Positions 22,118 through 32,649 of a stretch of DNA of 64,000 nt are shown piece after piece; positions within the stretch are counted from its first letter, which is position 1, and each line of letters starts with the position of its first letter. The notes under the pieces are model-generated. The model saw nothing but the letters and a program-made list of their open reading frames with translations. It searched no databases and was not told the DNA's origin. Source of the DNA: Anomaloglossus baeobatrachus (lineage: Eukaryota > Chordata > Amphibia > Anura > Aromobatidae); NCBI RefSeq assembly GCF_048569485.1, contig NC_134354.1:512936280-513000279 (forward strand), read 5' to 3'. A program made the position numbers and the translations under genes.

Positions 22118-24699
22118 GCTGTTGTGTCCTAGGAGAGTGATCACTGAGGGTATATGGGAAAGGGTATACAGCCCGGCCGAACAGAAATATATATATAGAA
22201 TACGTATCTATTCCGGCACCCTAGGGGGACCAGCACCGGGTGTAACTAAAATGAGAATGCATGAGTGGATGTGTGCCTCTTTCCACACAAAGCATAAAAC
22301 TGAGGAGCCCGTGATGCACGGGAGGGTGTATAGGCAGAGGGGAGGGGTTACACTTTTTAAAGTGTAATACTTTGTGTGGCCTCCGGAGGCAGAAGCTATA
22401 CACCCAATTGTCTGGGTCTCCCAATGGAGCGACAAAGAAAAGTAGATTTTGGGTACTCACCGTAAAATCTCTTTCTCGGAGCCTTTATTGGGGGACACAG
22501 GAAACCATGGGTGTATGCTGCTGGCACATGGAGGTTGACACTATGCAAATAAAAAAGTTGGCTCCTCCCCAGCAGTATACACCCACTGACCGGAGCTGAG
22601 GAGATCAGTTTGTGTAAAAGCAGTACGAGGAGAAGCTTGAAATCCAGAACATTCTGGATCCACTGAAGTCTTAGAAAGGGTGGGAACTGTGTCCCCCAAT
22701 GAAGGCTCCGAGAAAGAGATTTTATGGTAAGTAAGCAAAAACTACTTTTCTCTATCACTTCATTGGGGGACACAGGAAACCATGGGACGTCCTAAAGCAG
22801 TCCCCCAAGGGTGGGGAAGAGTAAGACCCGAAAACAGGGTAAGCAGAGACAAGATTCTGTGACCGGAACCTGGGCCTAGACACCGTAAGGAACCCCTACC
22901 CGGCCCGGGGCCAAAGTATAGGGGAAGAGTTGGAGTACTAGGGAGTACAAGAACTAGTGTAAAATGCGTGTGCTGGGGATTAGGATGATCAGGGAGAAAC
23001 TGCATCCTCTGAGATCTGTACCTAAGAAAGCTAAGAATCTAAGGCGACTGACAGCAATGGGTCGGGCTAAGAGCAAAAAACCCGACAGGCCATGGTACTA
23101 CGTTTGAGAGTGGAAGAATGAGCGAAGAACTAGGGCACCTGGTAGAGGTAGGTGCCAGGTAAGCGGAGGCCAACGGAGCCTTGGCCCTTTACTGCCGCAG
23201 GACAACTAAAAGGGAAAACCGACTGCCTAAAATGGTGCAGGGGAGTCGAGATACTTGAGAAGAGTGTAAGGGGATTCCGCCATAGGGGAACTTGACCTGT
23301 TGATTACACAGCACCTGAGGGAAGTGATCTGACCCTAGTGGACGAAACAGCCTGCAGGCGGGAAAATGATACGGGAGATAAATCCCCTGTGTATAGAAGC
23401 GGTACAGAGAACTTGTGAAGTCCAGAGAAAAAAAGAGAAGGTTAAGGAGCCAAGGAAATCCAATAACCAATTTCCACTATGACCTGACAGACAGGAGAAG
23501 GGAGTCCGGGCATCTACAATGGCGTGACTGGGAAAACTAAAACTCTGGAATCGGGTACTATATGACCATTGAAGTGAATTACTGGAAGGAGAACCCCCTA
23601 TGGGGGAGGGCTCTTGCGAATGAAAAAAAGGCACAAGACCTGGGATGTATGACCTGTAATGGGAGAAGGAAGAACCCTTTCAAGGGGGACTCAAGGAAGA
23701 GCTCGGACTATGTGACCGGCCTAAGCGCTAGTCGACCAGAGGAGTGATGCCTATCCTTGGAAGGTGGCAAGGAAAAAACGGAGGAGTGACGGAAGAATGA
23801 GTAAAATGTTATTATTATTATTATAAAACGCGTCACCACGTCACAACCAGAAGTGACGACGAAGGGAAAGAAATGACAGAGAATATGTGAGTTTAAATGG
23901 TCTAGCAGGAACTCTGATTGAAAAGTGCAGGAATGCACAAGCGTCTGAGACCAAGCGGTGGCGAGTGGTCGCGGAATTTGGTATGGCGGGGACTTCGGAG
24001 AGATCTAGCATATCTCCAAGAGCCATCCAGAATGGCTACAAGAGGGGGAAAAGGAGGTAGACCCGGGACAGGGGAAATGAAGCAGGTCATGTCTAGGTGT
24101 TAGCGGAGATTGGCAGATCAGACGGGGACCACTCGCTGTAGTGTTGAGTGTTCGGGTGGAAACACCCAGTGGCCTGAGCATTCAGGGCTCCCTGAAGAAT
24201 TCTGCTGCGGAAAGTAGACAGAAGACAATTATATGAAACCTTACAGCTTGTCTGGAAGAGTGGGCCCAAAGACTGGGCCGTCAGGATACTAGAAGTCCCT
24301 TGGTGAAGCTGGTCCTCCGTGGAATCAATACTGGTTAGACGATCCTGTGTCTGGTTCTTAACTTCATCTGTCGACTGTGAAGAGACTGAGGAAATCTGAT
24401 CTCTATCTGAAAGAGAGAAAATGTAAGTAACGATATATGGTTTTAAACCTTTACAGTACCTGGCCGGAACCCTAGCGGAGGGCGCGGCCAAGGCTGTTCT
24501 AGGCCAAGGAATAGGCAGATACCAGAAGTACTACGAACCACCCGGGGAAGGTGGCAGGAAGTAAAACGGACAACATACTGGTTAGCAGACAGAGCTGCAC
24601 CTTGCTTACCTCATTTGAAAACCAAAATGACTGCTGCTTCAAGAAGTGATGCAGCTAACGTACGGTCAAGAGAGAAAAGCCCTACCTTGTGGCTACCTT

Positions 24700-25530
24700 A
24701 GATGAATGGTGCGGTGTAGGAGAAGGTCCCGGGCCACTGGGAAGCGACCAAATGAGAGCTGCTGCTGCTGTGCTGCGTCATGGGGTCCGTGGTTGCTGCA
24801 GGGAGTGAATCACACGACCCTCCAGACAGAAGGTCGCGTGTTACCTTACCTCGAGATCACGTTACACGTATGGTTTGAGGTAGGAGATGGATGCAGATCG
24901 CTGAGAAGTGAGTAAATAACTGCTGCAGAAAGAGAAGACAATGAACTGGCCAGAGGATCCTGGTTTACCTTCTGTTTACCTGAATGAGTGGTCTGAAGTA
25001 GGAGAAAACCCCCGGGTCACTGGGAAGCAATCTAATGACAGTTGCTGCCGTACCACGTTAGGGGTGCATGGAGACCACAGTCCTCGCCTCAGTCGAAGAT
25101 GAAGGAGAAACCTGACCCACTAGGTGAGGGAGACTGTTCGAGTCACTGGGTTGTGAGCAGAGCAACACATACCTGTTACAGTATCCAGCTTCTGGTCTGG
25201 AGAAACGCTAGCCTATTGGATAGCGGGCAGGATCATCGATCTTGAATACTGGCACTGAATGTGACAGCTGCTGGCGTGCCGCCTCATGGGGCAGTGTTGG
25301 ATGGAGCTCTCGCCTCGGTCAAAGATGAGCGGAAAAGCTGAACAAGGCACTCAAGCCTGTTGCTGTATTCGGCTTCTGGTTCTGATAAGTGCTGGCCCAT
25401 AGGTAAGTGGGCAGGCTCATCAATCACTGTCCCGCTGTAGTAGACAGGTGCATACAGAAACACTGGCACACAGGATAGAGGGTACGTTCTGGAAACATTA
25501 GCACACCGGATGGTGGGTAGGTGCATAGAG
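24700..25530. repeat. Degenerate tandem repeat inside F (about 280-bp period)
   Basis: Similar blocks begin near 24720, 25010 and 25250. Each contains a CACTGGGAAGC- or ACTGAATGTGAC-type start, GCTGCTG, GTGCTGCGTCATGGGG-like text and CTCGCCTC.GTC.AAGATGA. Divergent copies without coding potential. The array continues as shorter units toward copy B. Confidence 0.6.
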
Positions 25531-26004
25531 AAAAAGAGAATATTGTTACTTACCGTAAATTCTTTTTCTTATAGTTCCGTATTGGGAGACCCAGACCATG
25601 GGTGTTTAGCTTCTGCCTCCGGAGGACACACAAAGTACTACACTTAAAAGTGTAGCTCCTCCCTCTGAGCTTATACACCCCCTGGTAGCCAGTCCTAGCC
25701 AGTTTAGTGCAAAAGCTGAAGGAGAATAGCCACCCACAAGTAGAACCGAGTAAGAACCGGAACAACCGGAGACTCTGTCCACGACAACAGCCGGTGATAA
25801 CACACGGAACAAGAAAATTGGCAACAGGCAACAGGGAGGGAGCTGGGTCTCCCAATACGGAACTATAAGAAAAAGAATTTACGGTAAGTAACAAAATTCT
25901 CTTTTTCTTTATTGTTCCTTTGGGAGACCCAGACCATTGGACGTTCCAAAGCTGTCCCTGGGTGGGAATAAACAGAAAAACTAAGAAGTAGGCGGAGCCT
26001 AACT

Positions 26005-28854
26005 TCACAAGTGGGCGACAGCCGCCTGAAGGATGCGTCTGCCCAAGCTCGCATCTGCCGAAGCATGAGCATGCACTTGGTAGTGCTTCGAAAAGGTATG
26101 CAGGCTAGTCCAAGTGGCAGCCTGACAGACTTGTTGAGCCGTAGCCTGGTGCCTAAAAGCCCAAGAGGCACCGACAGCTCTGGTCGAGTGTGCTTTGATT
26201 CCCGGCGGGGGAGGCACCTGAGTACTCTGGTAGGCGTCCGAAATGGTCGATCTAATCCAACGGGCCAAGGTCGGCTTAGAAGCAGAGAGACCCTTGCGCC
26301 GCCCTGTGGTTAGCACAAAAAGAGAGGTGCACCGCCTAAGCGCAGCGGTGCGAGCCACATAAATCCGGAGAGCACGCACCAGATCTAGAGTATGCAGCGC
26401 TTTCTCAAAGCGATGAACAGGGGCCGGACAGAAGGAAGGCAAGGAAATATCCTGGTTAAGGTGGAAGGGAGAGACCACCTTAGGAAGAAAGTCCGGGGTC
26501 GGGCGGAGAACTACCTTGTCTTGGTGAAAAACTAAAAAAGGTGACTCCGAGGAGAGCGCAGCCAAATCAGAGACTCTCCTGAGAGAAGTTATGGCAACTA
26601 GAAAGGCCACCTTTTGAGAAAGACGATACAAAGAAACCTCCCTAAGGGGCTTGAAAGGGGGTTTCTGCAATACCGTGAGGACCAAGTTAAGGTCCCAGGG
26701 ATCCAAGGGCCGCCGATAAGGCGGAATGATGTGAGACGCACCTTGCATGAAGGAGCGGACCTGAGCCAGCCGGGCGAGACGCCGCTGGAGCAGCACAGAT
26801 AGAGCTGAGACTTGTCCCTTGAGAGAGTTGAGGGACAGTCCTAGCTGCAGACCGGACTGTAAAAAAGACAGAAGGGTCGGCAACGAGAATGGCCAAGGAG
26901 AATGGCCGGAAGAGCGACACCAGGACAGGAAAATTTTCCAAGTCCTGTGACAGATCTTGACGGAGGAAGACTTACGGGCCCGAGTCATAGTGGAGATGAC
27001 TTCAGGAGGAATACCAGAAGCCGTGAAAATCCAGGACTCAAGAGCCACGCCGTCAATTTGAGTGCCGCAGAATTCGGGCGGAAAAACGGACCTTGCGAGA
27101 GCAGGTCTGGACGGTCCGGAAGATGTGCAATGAGGATGACTCGACGGCCCTCCATTCTGATCTTGCGCAGGACTCTGGGCAAGAGAGCTAGAGGGGGAAA
27201 CACGTAGGACAGACGAAACTGGAACCAGTCTTGAACCAGAGCGTCCGCGGCGAAGGCCTGAGGATCGTGGGAGCGAGCCACGTAAACCGGAACCTTGTTG
27301 TTGTGACGGGATGCCATTAGGTCCACGTCCAGAGTGCCCCACTTGCGGCAGATTGACTGAAACACTGCCGGGAGCAGGGACCACTCGCCACCGTCCACGG
27401 ATTGATGGCTGAGATAATCTGCCTCCCAGCTTTCTACGCCAGGGATGTGGACTGCGGATATGGTGAACTTGGAGTCCTCCGCCCATTGAAGAATGCGTTG
27501 GACCTCCAACATTGCCAGGCGGCTGCGTGTCCCGCCTTGGTGATTGATGTAGGCAACCGCTGTCGCGTTGTCTGACTGGACTCGAATGTGCCTGCCCGCC
27601 AACAGGTGGTGAAAGGCTAGGAGAGCTAGAAGCACAGCTCTGGTTTCCAGCACATTGATTGAAAGGGCTGACTCGGACGGAGTCCAAGTGCCCTGTGCTC
27701 TGTGGTGGAGATGTACCGCTCCCCAGCCGGATAGGCTGGCATCCGTGGTGAGAATCACCCAAAACGGAGTCAGGAAGGAGCGCCCTTGGGACAGGGAGAG
27801 GGGTCGAAGCCACCACTGAAGAGAGCTCCTGGTCCGTGTCAACAGAGCCACTAACCTCTGTAAGGAGGAAGGCCGCTTGTCCCAACAGCGGAGAATGTCC
27901 AGCTGCAGAGGACGCAGATGGAACTGGGCAAAGGGAACCGGCTCCATGGAGGCCACCCTTTGACCCAGCACCTGCATCAGACGCCTGAGGGTATAATGGC
28001 GGGGCCTCAGGAGAGAGCGCACCGCCAACCGGAGTGACAGCTGTTTGTCTAAGGGCAACTTCACAAGTGCCGGCAAAGTCTCGAACTGCATCCCTAGGTA
28101 CGTGAGACTCTGGGTCGGAGTCAGAGTGGATTTGGGAAGATTGACAATCCACCCGAATTGGGCTAGGGTGGCGAGAGTGAGCAAAACACTCCACTGACAG
28201 TCTGCACTGGATGTACCCTTGACTAGAAGGTCGTCTAGATAAGGAAGCACTGCTAACCCCTGGAGGTGCAGGACCGCAATCACTGCCGCCATGACCTTGG
28301 TGAATACCCGAGGGGCCGTGGCTAACCTGAAGGGGAGAGCCACGAATTGGAAATGATCCTCTCCTATCGCAAAACGTAACCAACGCTGATGTGACACTGC
28401 GATTGGCACATGTAGATAGGCATCTCTGATGTCGATGGACGCCAGGAACTCCCCTTGGGTCATAGAGGCAATGACTGATCGCAGAGACTCCATGCGAAAA
28501 TGCCGCACCCGGACATGCTTGTTGAGAAGCTTGAGATCCAGGATGGGCCGGAAGGTACCGTCCTTTTTTGGAACTAGGAAGAGATTTGAGTAAAAACCTC
28601 TGAACCGTTCCGGAGCGGGAACTGGGACAATCACTCCGTTTGCCTGCAAGGACGCCACGGCCTGCGAGAAGGCGGCGGCCTTGTAGCAGGGGGGAGTTGA
28701 GAGAAAAAATCTGTTTGGAGGGCTGGAAGAGAATTCTATCCTGTAGCCGTGAGATATGATGTCTCTCACCCACTGATCGGAGACCTGCTTTAACCAAGCA
28801 TCGCCAAAGTGGGAGAGCCTGCCACCGACTAAGGACGTGGCTGGAGCGGGCCAA
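26005..28854 (-). CDS. Tyrosine recombinase frame of DIRS copy B (949 codons; YR in last third)
   Basis: The last 370 or so codons carry the YR: SLRRVSDLAAL (first Arg), IKAHSTRAVGASWAFRHQ (HxxR) and the candidate nucleophile Tyr in FSKHYQVHAH. The YR inserts circular element DNA in place of an integrase. The frame stays open upstream across the whole RT-RNase H gene as a Ser/Pro/Arg-rich second reading, also open in E1. Whether that part is translated is unknown; the real YR start may lie near 27100. Confidence 0.8.
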   Translation of the reverse strand: MARSSHVLSRWQALPLWRCLVKAGLRSVGERHHISRLQDRILFQPSKQIFSLNSPLLQGRRLLAGRGVLAGKRSDCPSSRSGTVQRFLLKSLPSSKKGRYLPAHPGSQASQQACPGAAFSHGVSAISHCLYDPRGVPGVHRHQRCLSTCANRSVTSALVTFCDRRGSFPIRGSPLQVSHGPSGIHQGHGGSDCGPAPPGVSSASLSRRPSSQGYIQCRLSVECFAHSRHPSPIRVDCQSSQIHSDSDPESHVPRDAVRDFAGTCEVALRQTAVTPVGGALSPEAPPLYPQASDAGAGSKGGLHGAGSLCPVPSASSAAGHSPLLGQAAFLLTEVSGSVDTDQELSSVVASTPLPVPRALLPDSVLGDSHHGCQPIRLGSGTSPPQSTGHLDSVRVSPFNQCAGNQSCASSSPSLSPPVGGQAHSSPVRQRDSGCLHQSPRRDTQPPGNVGGPTHSSMGGGLQVHHIRSPHPWRRKLGGRLSQPSIRGRWRVVPAPGSVSVNLPQVGHSGRGPNGIPSQQQGSGLRGSLPRSSGLRRGRSGSRLVPVSSVLRVSPSSSLAQSPAQDQNGGPSSHPHCTSSGPSRPALARSVFPPEFCGTQIDGVALESWIFTASGIPPEVISTMTRARKSSSVKICHRTWKIFLSWCRSSGHSPWPFSLPTLLSFLQSGLQLGLSLNSLKGQVSALSVLLQRRLARLAQVRSFMQGASHIIPPYRRPLDPWDLNLVLTVLQKPPFKPLREVSLYRLSQKVAFLVAITSLRRVSDLAALSSESPFLVFHQDKVVLRPTPDFLPKVVSPFHLNQDISLPSFCPAPVHRFEKALHTLDLVRALRIYVARTAALRRCTSLFVLTTGRRKGLSASKPTLARWIRSTISDAYQSTQVPPPPGIKAHSTRAVGASWAFRHQATAQQVCQAATWTSLHTFSKHYQVHAHASADASLGRRILQAAVAHL

Positions 28855-29210
28855 GAGTCATGAGGAAGCTGCCTTAGTGGCAGAACCTCCTGCGGTCTTC
28901 TGCGGACGCGCTTTTGGGCGCCAGTTGGATTTCTGATCCTTGGCTGAGTTAGCGGACGAGGCGGAAGGCTTAGAGGATGACCAGTTGGAGGAACGAAAGG
29001 AACGAAATCTCGATTGATTCCTACCCTGGGCGGGTTTCCTGGTCTTGGTTTGTGGCATGGAAGTACTCTTCCCGCCAGTAGCTTCTTTAATGATTTCATC
29101 CAGCTGTTCACCAAACAGCTGTAAACCAGCAAAAGGGAGCCCAGCAAGAAACTTCTTGGAAGAAGCATCTGCCTTCCACTCTCGAAGACACAAAATCCTG
29201 CGGATAACAA
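26985..29210 (-). CDS. RT-RNase H of DIRS copy B
   Basis: An open frame of 741 codons. The RT core shows LVPKKDGTFRPILDLKLLNK, FLASIDIRDAYLHVPI, QFVALPFRLATAPRVFTK and YLDDLLV. RNase H shows TTDASLSGWGAV, INVLETRAVLLALLAF, VQSDNATAVAYINHQGG and VHIPGVESWEADYLS. The beginning overlaps gag and the end overlaps YR, as usual for DIRS. The true start is unknown because the frame is open into gag; expression may use re-initiation or frameshifting (inference). This enzyme copies element RNA into DNA. Confidence 0.9.
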   Translation of the reverse strand: MLSAGFCVFESGRQMLLPRSFLLGSLLLVYSCLVNSWMKSLKKLLAGRVLPCHKPRPGNPPRVGINRDFVPFVPPTGHPLSLPPRPLTQPRIRNPTGAQKRVRRRPQEVLPLRQLPHDSWPAPATSLVGGRLSHFGDAWLKQVSDQWVRDIISHGYRIEFSSSPPNRFFLSTPPCYKAAAFSQAVASLQANGVIVPVPAPERFRGFYSNLFLVPKKDGTFRPILDLKLLNKHVRVRHFRMESLRSVIASMTQGEFLASIDIRDAYLHVPIAVSHQRWLRFAIGEDHFQFVALPFRLATAPRVFTKVMAAVIAVLHLQGLAVLPYLDDLLVKGTSSADCQWSVLLTLATLAQFGWIVNLPKSTLTPTQSLTYLGMQFETLPALVKLPLDKQLSLRLAVRSLLRPRHYTLRRLMQVLGQRVASMEPVPFAQFHLRPLQLDILRCWDKRPSSLQRLVALLTRTRSSLQWWLRPLSLSQGRSFLTPFWVILTTDASLSGWGAVHLHHRAQGTWTPSESALSINVLETRAVLLALLAFHHLLAGRHIRVQSDNATAVAYINHQGGTRSRLAMLEVQRILQWAEDSKFTISAVHIPGVESWEADYLSHQSVDGGEWSLLPAVFQSICRKWGTLDVDLMASRHNNKVPVYVARSHDPQAFAADALVQDWFQFRLSYVFPPLALLPRVLRKIRMEGRRVILIAHLPDRPDLLSQGPFFRPNSAALKLTAWLLSPGFSRLLVFLLKSSPL

Positions 29211-30315
29211 GAGAATTAGCTGAAGCCACCGCAGTGCGGTGAGCAGCCTCTAGCATGGCAGACATGGCATAGGATGAAAAAGCTGAAGCCTGAGCAGTTA
29301 AGGTAACCATCTCAGGCATAGATTCCTTGGTGAGGGAATGCATCTCCTCTAGAGAAGCAGAGATGGCTTTGAGAGCCCACACTGCTGCAAAAGTCGGGGA
29401 AAACGCGGCCCCCGCCGCTTCATACACAGATTTGGCCAGAAGGTCAATCTGCCGGTCAGTGGAATCCTTAAGTGAGGTGCCGTCAGCCACCGACACAACG
29501 GTCCGGGCTGATAGCCTAGACACCGGAGGGTCTACTTTTGGGGAGTGAGATCACTCCTTGACCACCTCAGGTGGAAATGGAAACCGGTCATCAGAACCAC
29601 GCTTTGGAAAGCGTTTGTCAGGGCAGGCCCTGGGTTTGGTCACAGCGGTCTGAAAACTGGAGTGGTTAAAGAACACACTCTTCACTCTCTTAGGCGAGGT
29701 AAACTGATGTTTTTCTGCCAAAGAGAGTTGCTCCTCTGATACTGGCGGATTGAGATCCAGCACAGAATTAATAGAAGCAATCAAATCACTAAGATCTGAG
29801 TCACCCTCAGAGAAATCGATGGGATACATAGCCTCCGAGCCCCCAGTGAGGGCATCCTCCTCATCTTGAGAGTCAGCTCTTGAGACAGAGCCGTGGGATG
29901 GGGAGGGGGAGGAAACCCTGCGCCTTCTCTTAGAAGGACGGGGTCTGGGATCAGATGATGAATCCTCCGTGAGCTCCGATGGACGGAGGTCAGAGGATAG
30001 GAGTCCTCTGTCAAGAGCATTAGAGGCACCCTGTGAGGGGGGCTGATGCATATTCATCAAAGTCCTGGACAAAAGCCCCAAGGACTCAGCAAAAGACTGG
30101 GATATGGACCTAGAAAAGGACTCTACCCAGGCCGGGGGTTCAATCACAGGTGCAGCAGCAGCCTGAGAGACCACTGGGGGTGAGACTCCAGGCTGTGGCA
30201 CCGCCAAGTTAGAGCAGACATCACAATGTGGATAGGTGCTCGTCTCAGGCAGCAGGAGCTTACATGCAGTGCATGCAGAATAAAGCTTTGGAGCCTTGCT
30301 CCTTGTGTGAGACAT
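28858..30315 (-). pseudogene. gag of DIRS copy B
   Basis: The same protein family as the copy A gag, starting MSHTRSKAPKLYSACTACKL with the CxxC...HCxxC knuckle and ending in a basic tail. About one break. It overlaps the start of the RT frame downstream. Confidence 0.85.
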
Positions 30316-31340
30316 GCTGCTGGAGTGGGGGCTTTACAGAGAATGAACCCCAGGGAGAATATACAGAGGTCCACAACCGGAGACCGGCTGTGGCTTACCA
30401 GACCGCTGAGCGCGGTGTTGTGTGCCCTCCAGATCCCGAAGCCCGGTCCCCCAGTCGCAGCACCTCAGCAGAGATGCAGAATGCAGGATGTCCCAGAGCA
30501 GAGTGAACTCTGCCTGAGAAGAGGGCGTTCCTATAAAAGAGCGGGAACTGGAGGGCTATAGAGACCTGCAGGGAAGAAGGGACGCCCCAGCAGTGGGGAG
30601 TGTCCCTCCCCTGTGTAGAACGGCCGCCGGGAGGAGCCGAACCTGTCCCTCTGCATGAGTGACATGCGAGGGCAGGAAAATGAAACTAGGCCTCCGGCGA
30701 AGCCGGGGCCTAAATTTAAGCGGCGAGGCCGACAAGCAGGCACCATCGGCGCGGTTCTCAGGCAAAAGCTAGAGAACCCGGCGGAAAAGTTAAAACAATC
30801 ACATACAGCATACTCTCCCCTTACAATAAAGAACCGGGACCCCCAACATAAACGTCTCAGGTACTTAGCTGCTGAGACGCAGGGCCATGTCCCTGGGGAT
30901 GAGTGCTCCGGTCCAACAGAATCCTCAAGGGGCTGTGGATGGAGACCGGACTCCTGCCAGGCATGGAGACCGTGCTGGCTCCCACTTCAAGCCAGAGCCC
31001 AGAAGGGATGGTGAAGGAGCGCGGCATGTAAGGCTCCAGCCTTGTAAATCAACCTTAACAACACCGCCGACACAGTGGGGTGAGAAGGGACATGCCGGGA
31101 GTCCAGATATGGACCCGCTTTTCTTCAAACTCTTTCCAAAAGTCAAACAAATCAGATGAGAATGCATGTGTGGATGTATGCCTCCTGACACAAAGCAATA
31201 AAACTGGCTAGGACTGGCTACCAGGGGGTGTATAAGCTCAGAGGGAGGAGCTACACTTTTAAGTGTAGTACTTTGTGTGTCCACCGGAGGCAGAAGCTAA
31301 ACACCCATGGTCTGGGTCTCCCAAAGGAACGATAAAGAAA

Positions 31341-32440
31341 CACTGGATAGTGGATACTGGCACCCTGGAAGATGGATCGACATATAGAGACACTGGCACA
31401 CGAGCAAGTGGACAGGTCTATGGAACTGTCAATCTGGATGGTGGACAGGTTGACAGAAAAGATTATAGCACACTGAACTAACAGGTGCAAGAAGAAACCT
31501 GACCCCCTAAACAGTGGGAAGGTTCACACAACACTGTTACAGTGGTGTAGAGAGGTGCGCATAGAAACCCTGTTACATTGAGTAGTGTAAGGGCTCGTGG
31601 AAAACAGTGGTACAGCAGAGTAAACAAATGCACGTAGAAACACTGGCTCACGGAATAGCGGGCAGGGTCCCCAAAGCACCTGGGTATTGGAGCACACAGG
31701 CATGACGCAGACACTGGCACACTGGATAGTGGACAGGTACAGGGAAACGCTGACACACAGGAGTAGGTCAGTGCAGAGAGAGACGCTGGGCCACTGGATA
31801 GTGGACAAGTACGAGGAAACACTAGCACACCGATGAAAGCTAGTACATAGAGAAACACTGGCACACTGGTGTAGGCCAGCACGTAGAGAAACGCTGGCAT
31901 GCCGGTGTCGACCAGTGCGTAGAAAAAACACTGGCACACCGGATAGTGAACAGGTACATAGAGACACTTGCACACTGGTGAAGACTAGTGCATAGGGAAA
32001 AGACAGGCACACTGGATAGTGGACAGGTGCGTAAAGACACTGACACACAGGTGGAGATCACGGGCACACTGGTGTAGACCAGGGCAGAGGGAAACACTGG
32101 CACACTGGGTAGTGGACAGGTACCTGGAGATACTGGCGCACTGGTGTAGTAGACCAGTGCGAAGAAAAAATACTGATACACTGGGTAGAGGACAGGTACT
32201 TGGAGACACTGGCACACTGGATAGTGGACAGGTTGACATAAAAAGTGGACAGGTCAAAAGGAACACTGACCCTGTGGTAGATAGGTACATAAGGAACACT
32301 GACACGCTAGATAGTGGGTACAGGAGAGTAGGCAGGAGCACGAGACACATTGACAGTGGAAGTGGACAGGACCACAGAACACTGGAGTACTCCTAGACAT
32401 GGGTAGGTCAGGGACAGCACATTGGAGAAGGATGACCTGA
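31341..32440. repeat. Degenerate tandem array inside F (about 36-40-bp units)
   Basis: Roughly 25-30 imperfect units of the type CACTGGCACACTGGATAGTG followed by GACAGGTACATAGAGAAA. Several frames stay open because of the repetition. It is continuous with the left flank of copy B, which interrupts it. Confidence 0.85.
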
Positions 32441-32649
32441 CAGAGAGCCGGTGGTCCCTAGCCGAGCGTGCGTGTAAAAGGGTGCTATCCCTCACTTGTA
32501 GAAGCGGGGGAAATCTGGTGAGGTAGCTAATACTCCCGGGTTGAAGTAGTTCTGTAGAGATAAAATGTGGGTAACAGGGGAGACAGCTCACTGTAAGTGA
32601 ACGGGAGCTCCGGGATCAGGAGTAGATCGGGTTTAGAGGCATGCTAAAG

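Larger units (their letters stand above)
11255..22440 (-). mobile_element. DIRS-like copy E1, beta subfamily (hosts E2)
   Basis: About 5.1 kb without its insert. Order on the minus strand: 5' ITR (22260-22440), leader, gag (22117-20747), overlapping RT-RNase H, YR (ending 17837), internal complementary region (ICR), 3' ITR (11278-11440). The two ITRs share the same variant, CCGTGCATCACGGG beside the stem. The ICR is split by E2: 11594-11617 and 17697-17770. The element looks nearly whole, with about one or two breaks, and young. It is inserted at the outer tip of element F, sense to OFD1. Confidence 0.92.
25531..31340 (-). mobile_element. DIRS-like copy B, alpha subfamily, nested in F
   Basis: 5,810 bp with a full set of parts: 3' ITR (about 25578-25705), ICR (25843-25940), YR (26005 to about 27100), RT-RNase H (26985-29210), gag (28858-30315), leader, 5' ITR (about 31200-31340). 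Both ITRs share the copy-specific variant CTGGTAGCCAGTCCTAGCC. It sits in a tandem-repeat unit of F: left flank GTGCATAGAG, right flank CACTGGATAG. It looks nearly whole, with about two breaks, and young. Sense to OFD1. Confidence 0.93.

Noticed and set aside
31478-32350. Cys-rich open frames on the minus strand
   Set aside because: They follow the 36-40-bp tandem units of element F in several frames. No signal peptide or domain pattern holds across units.
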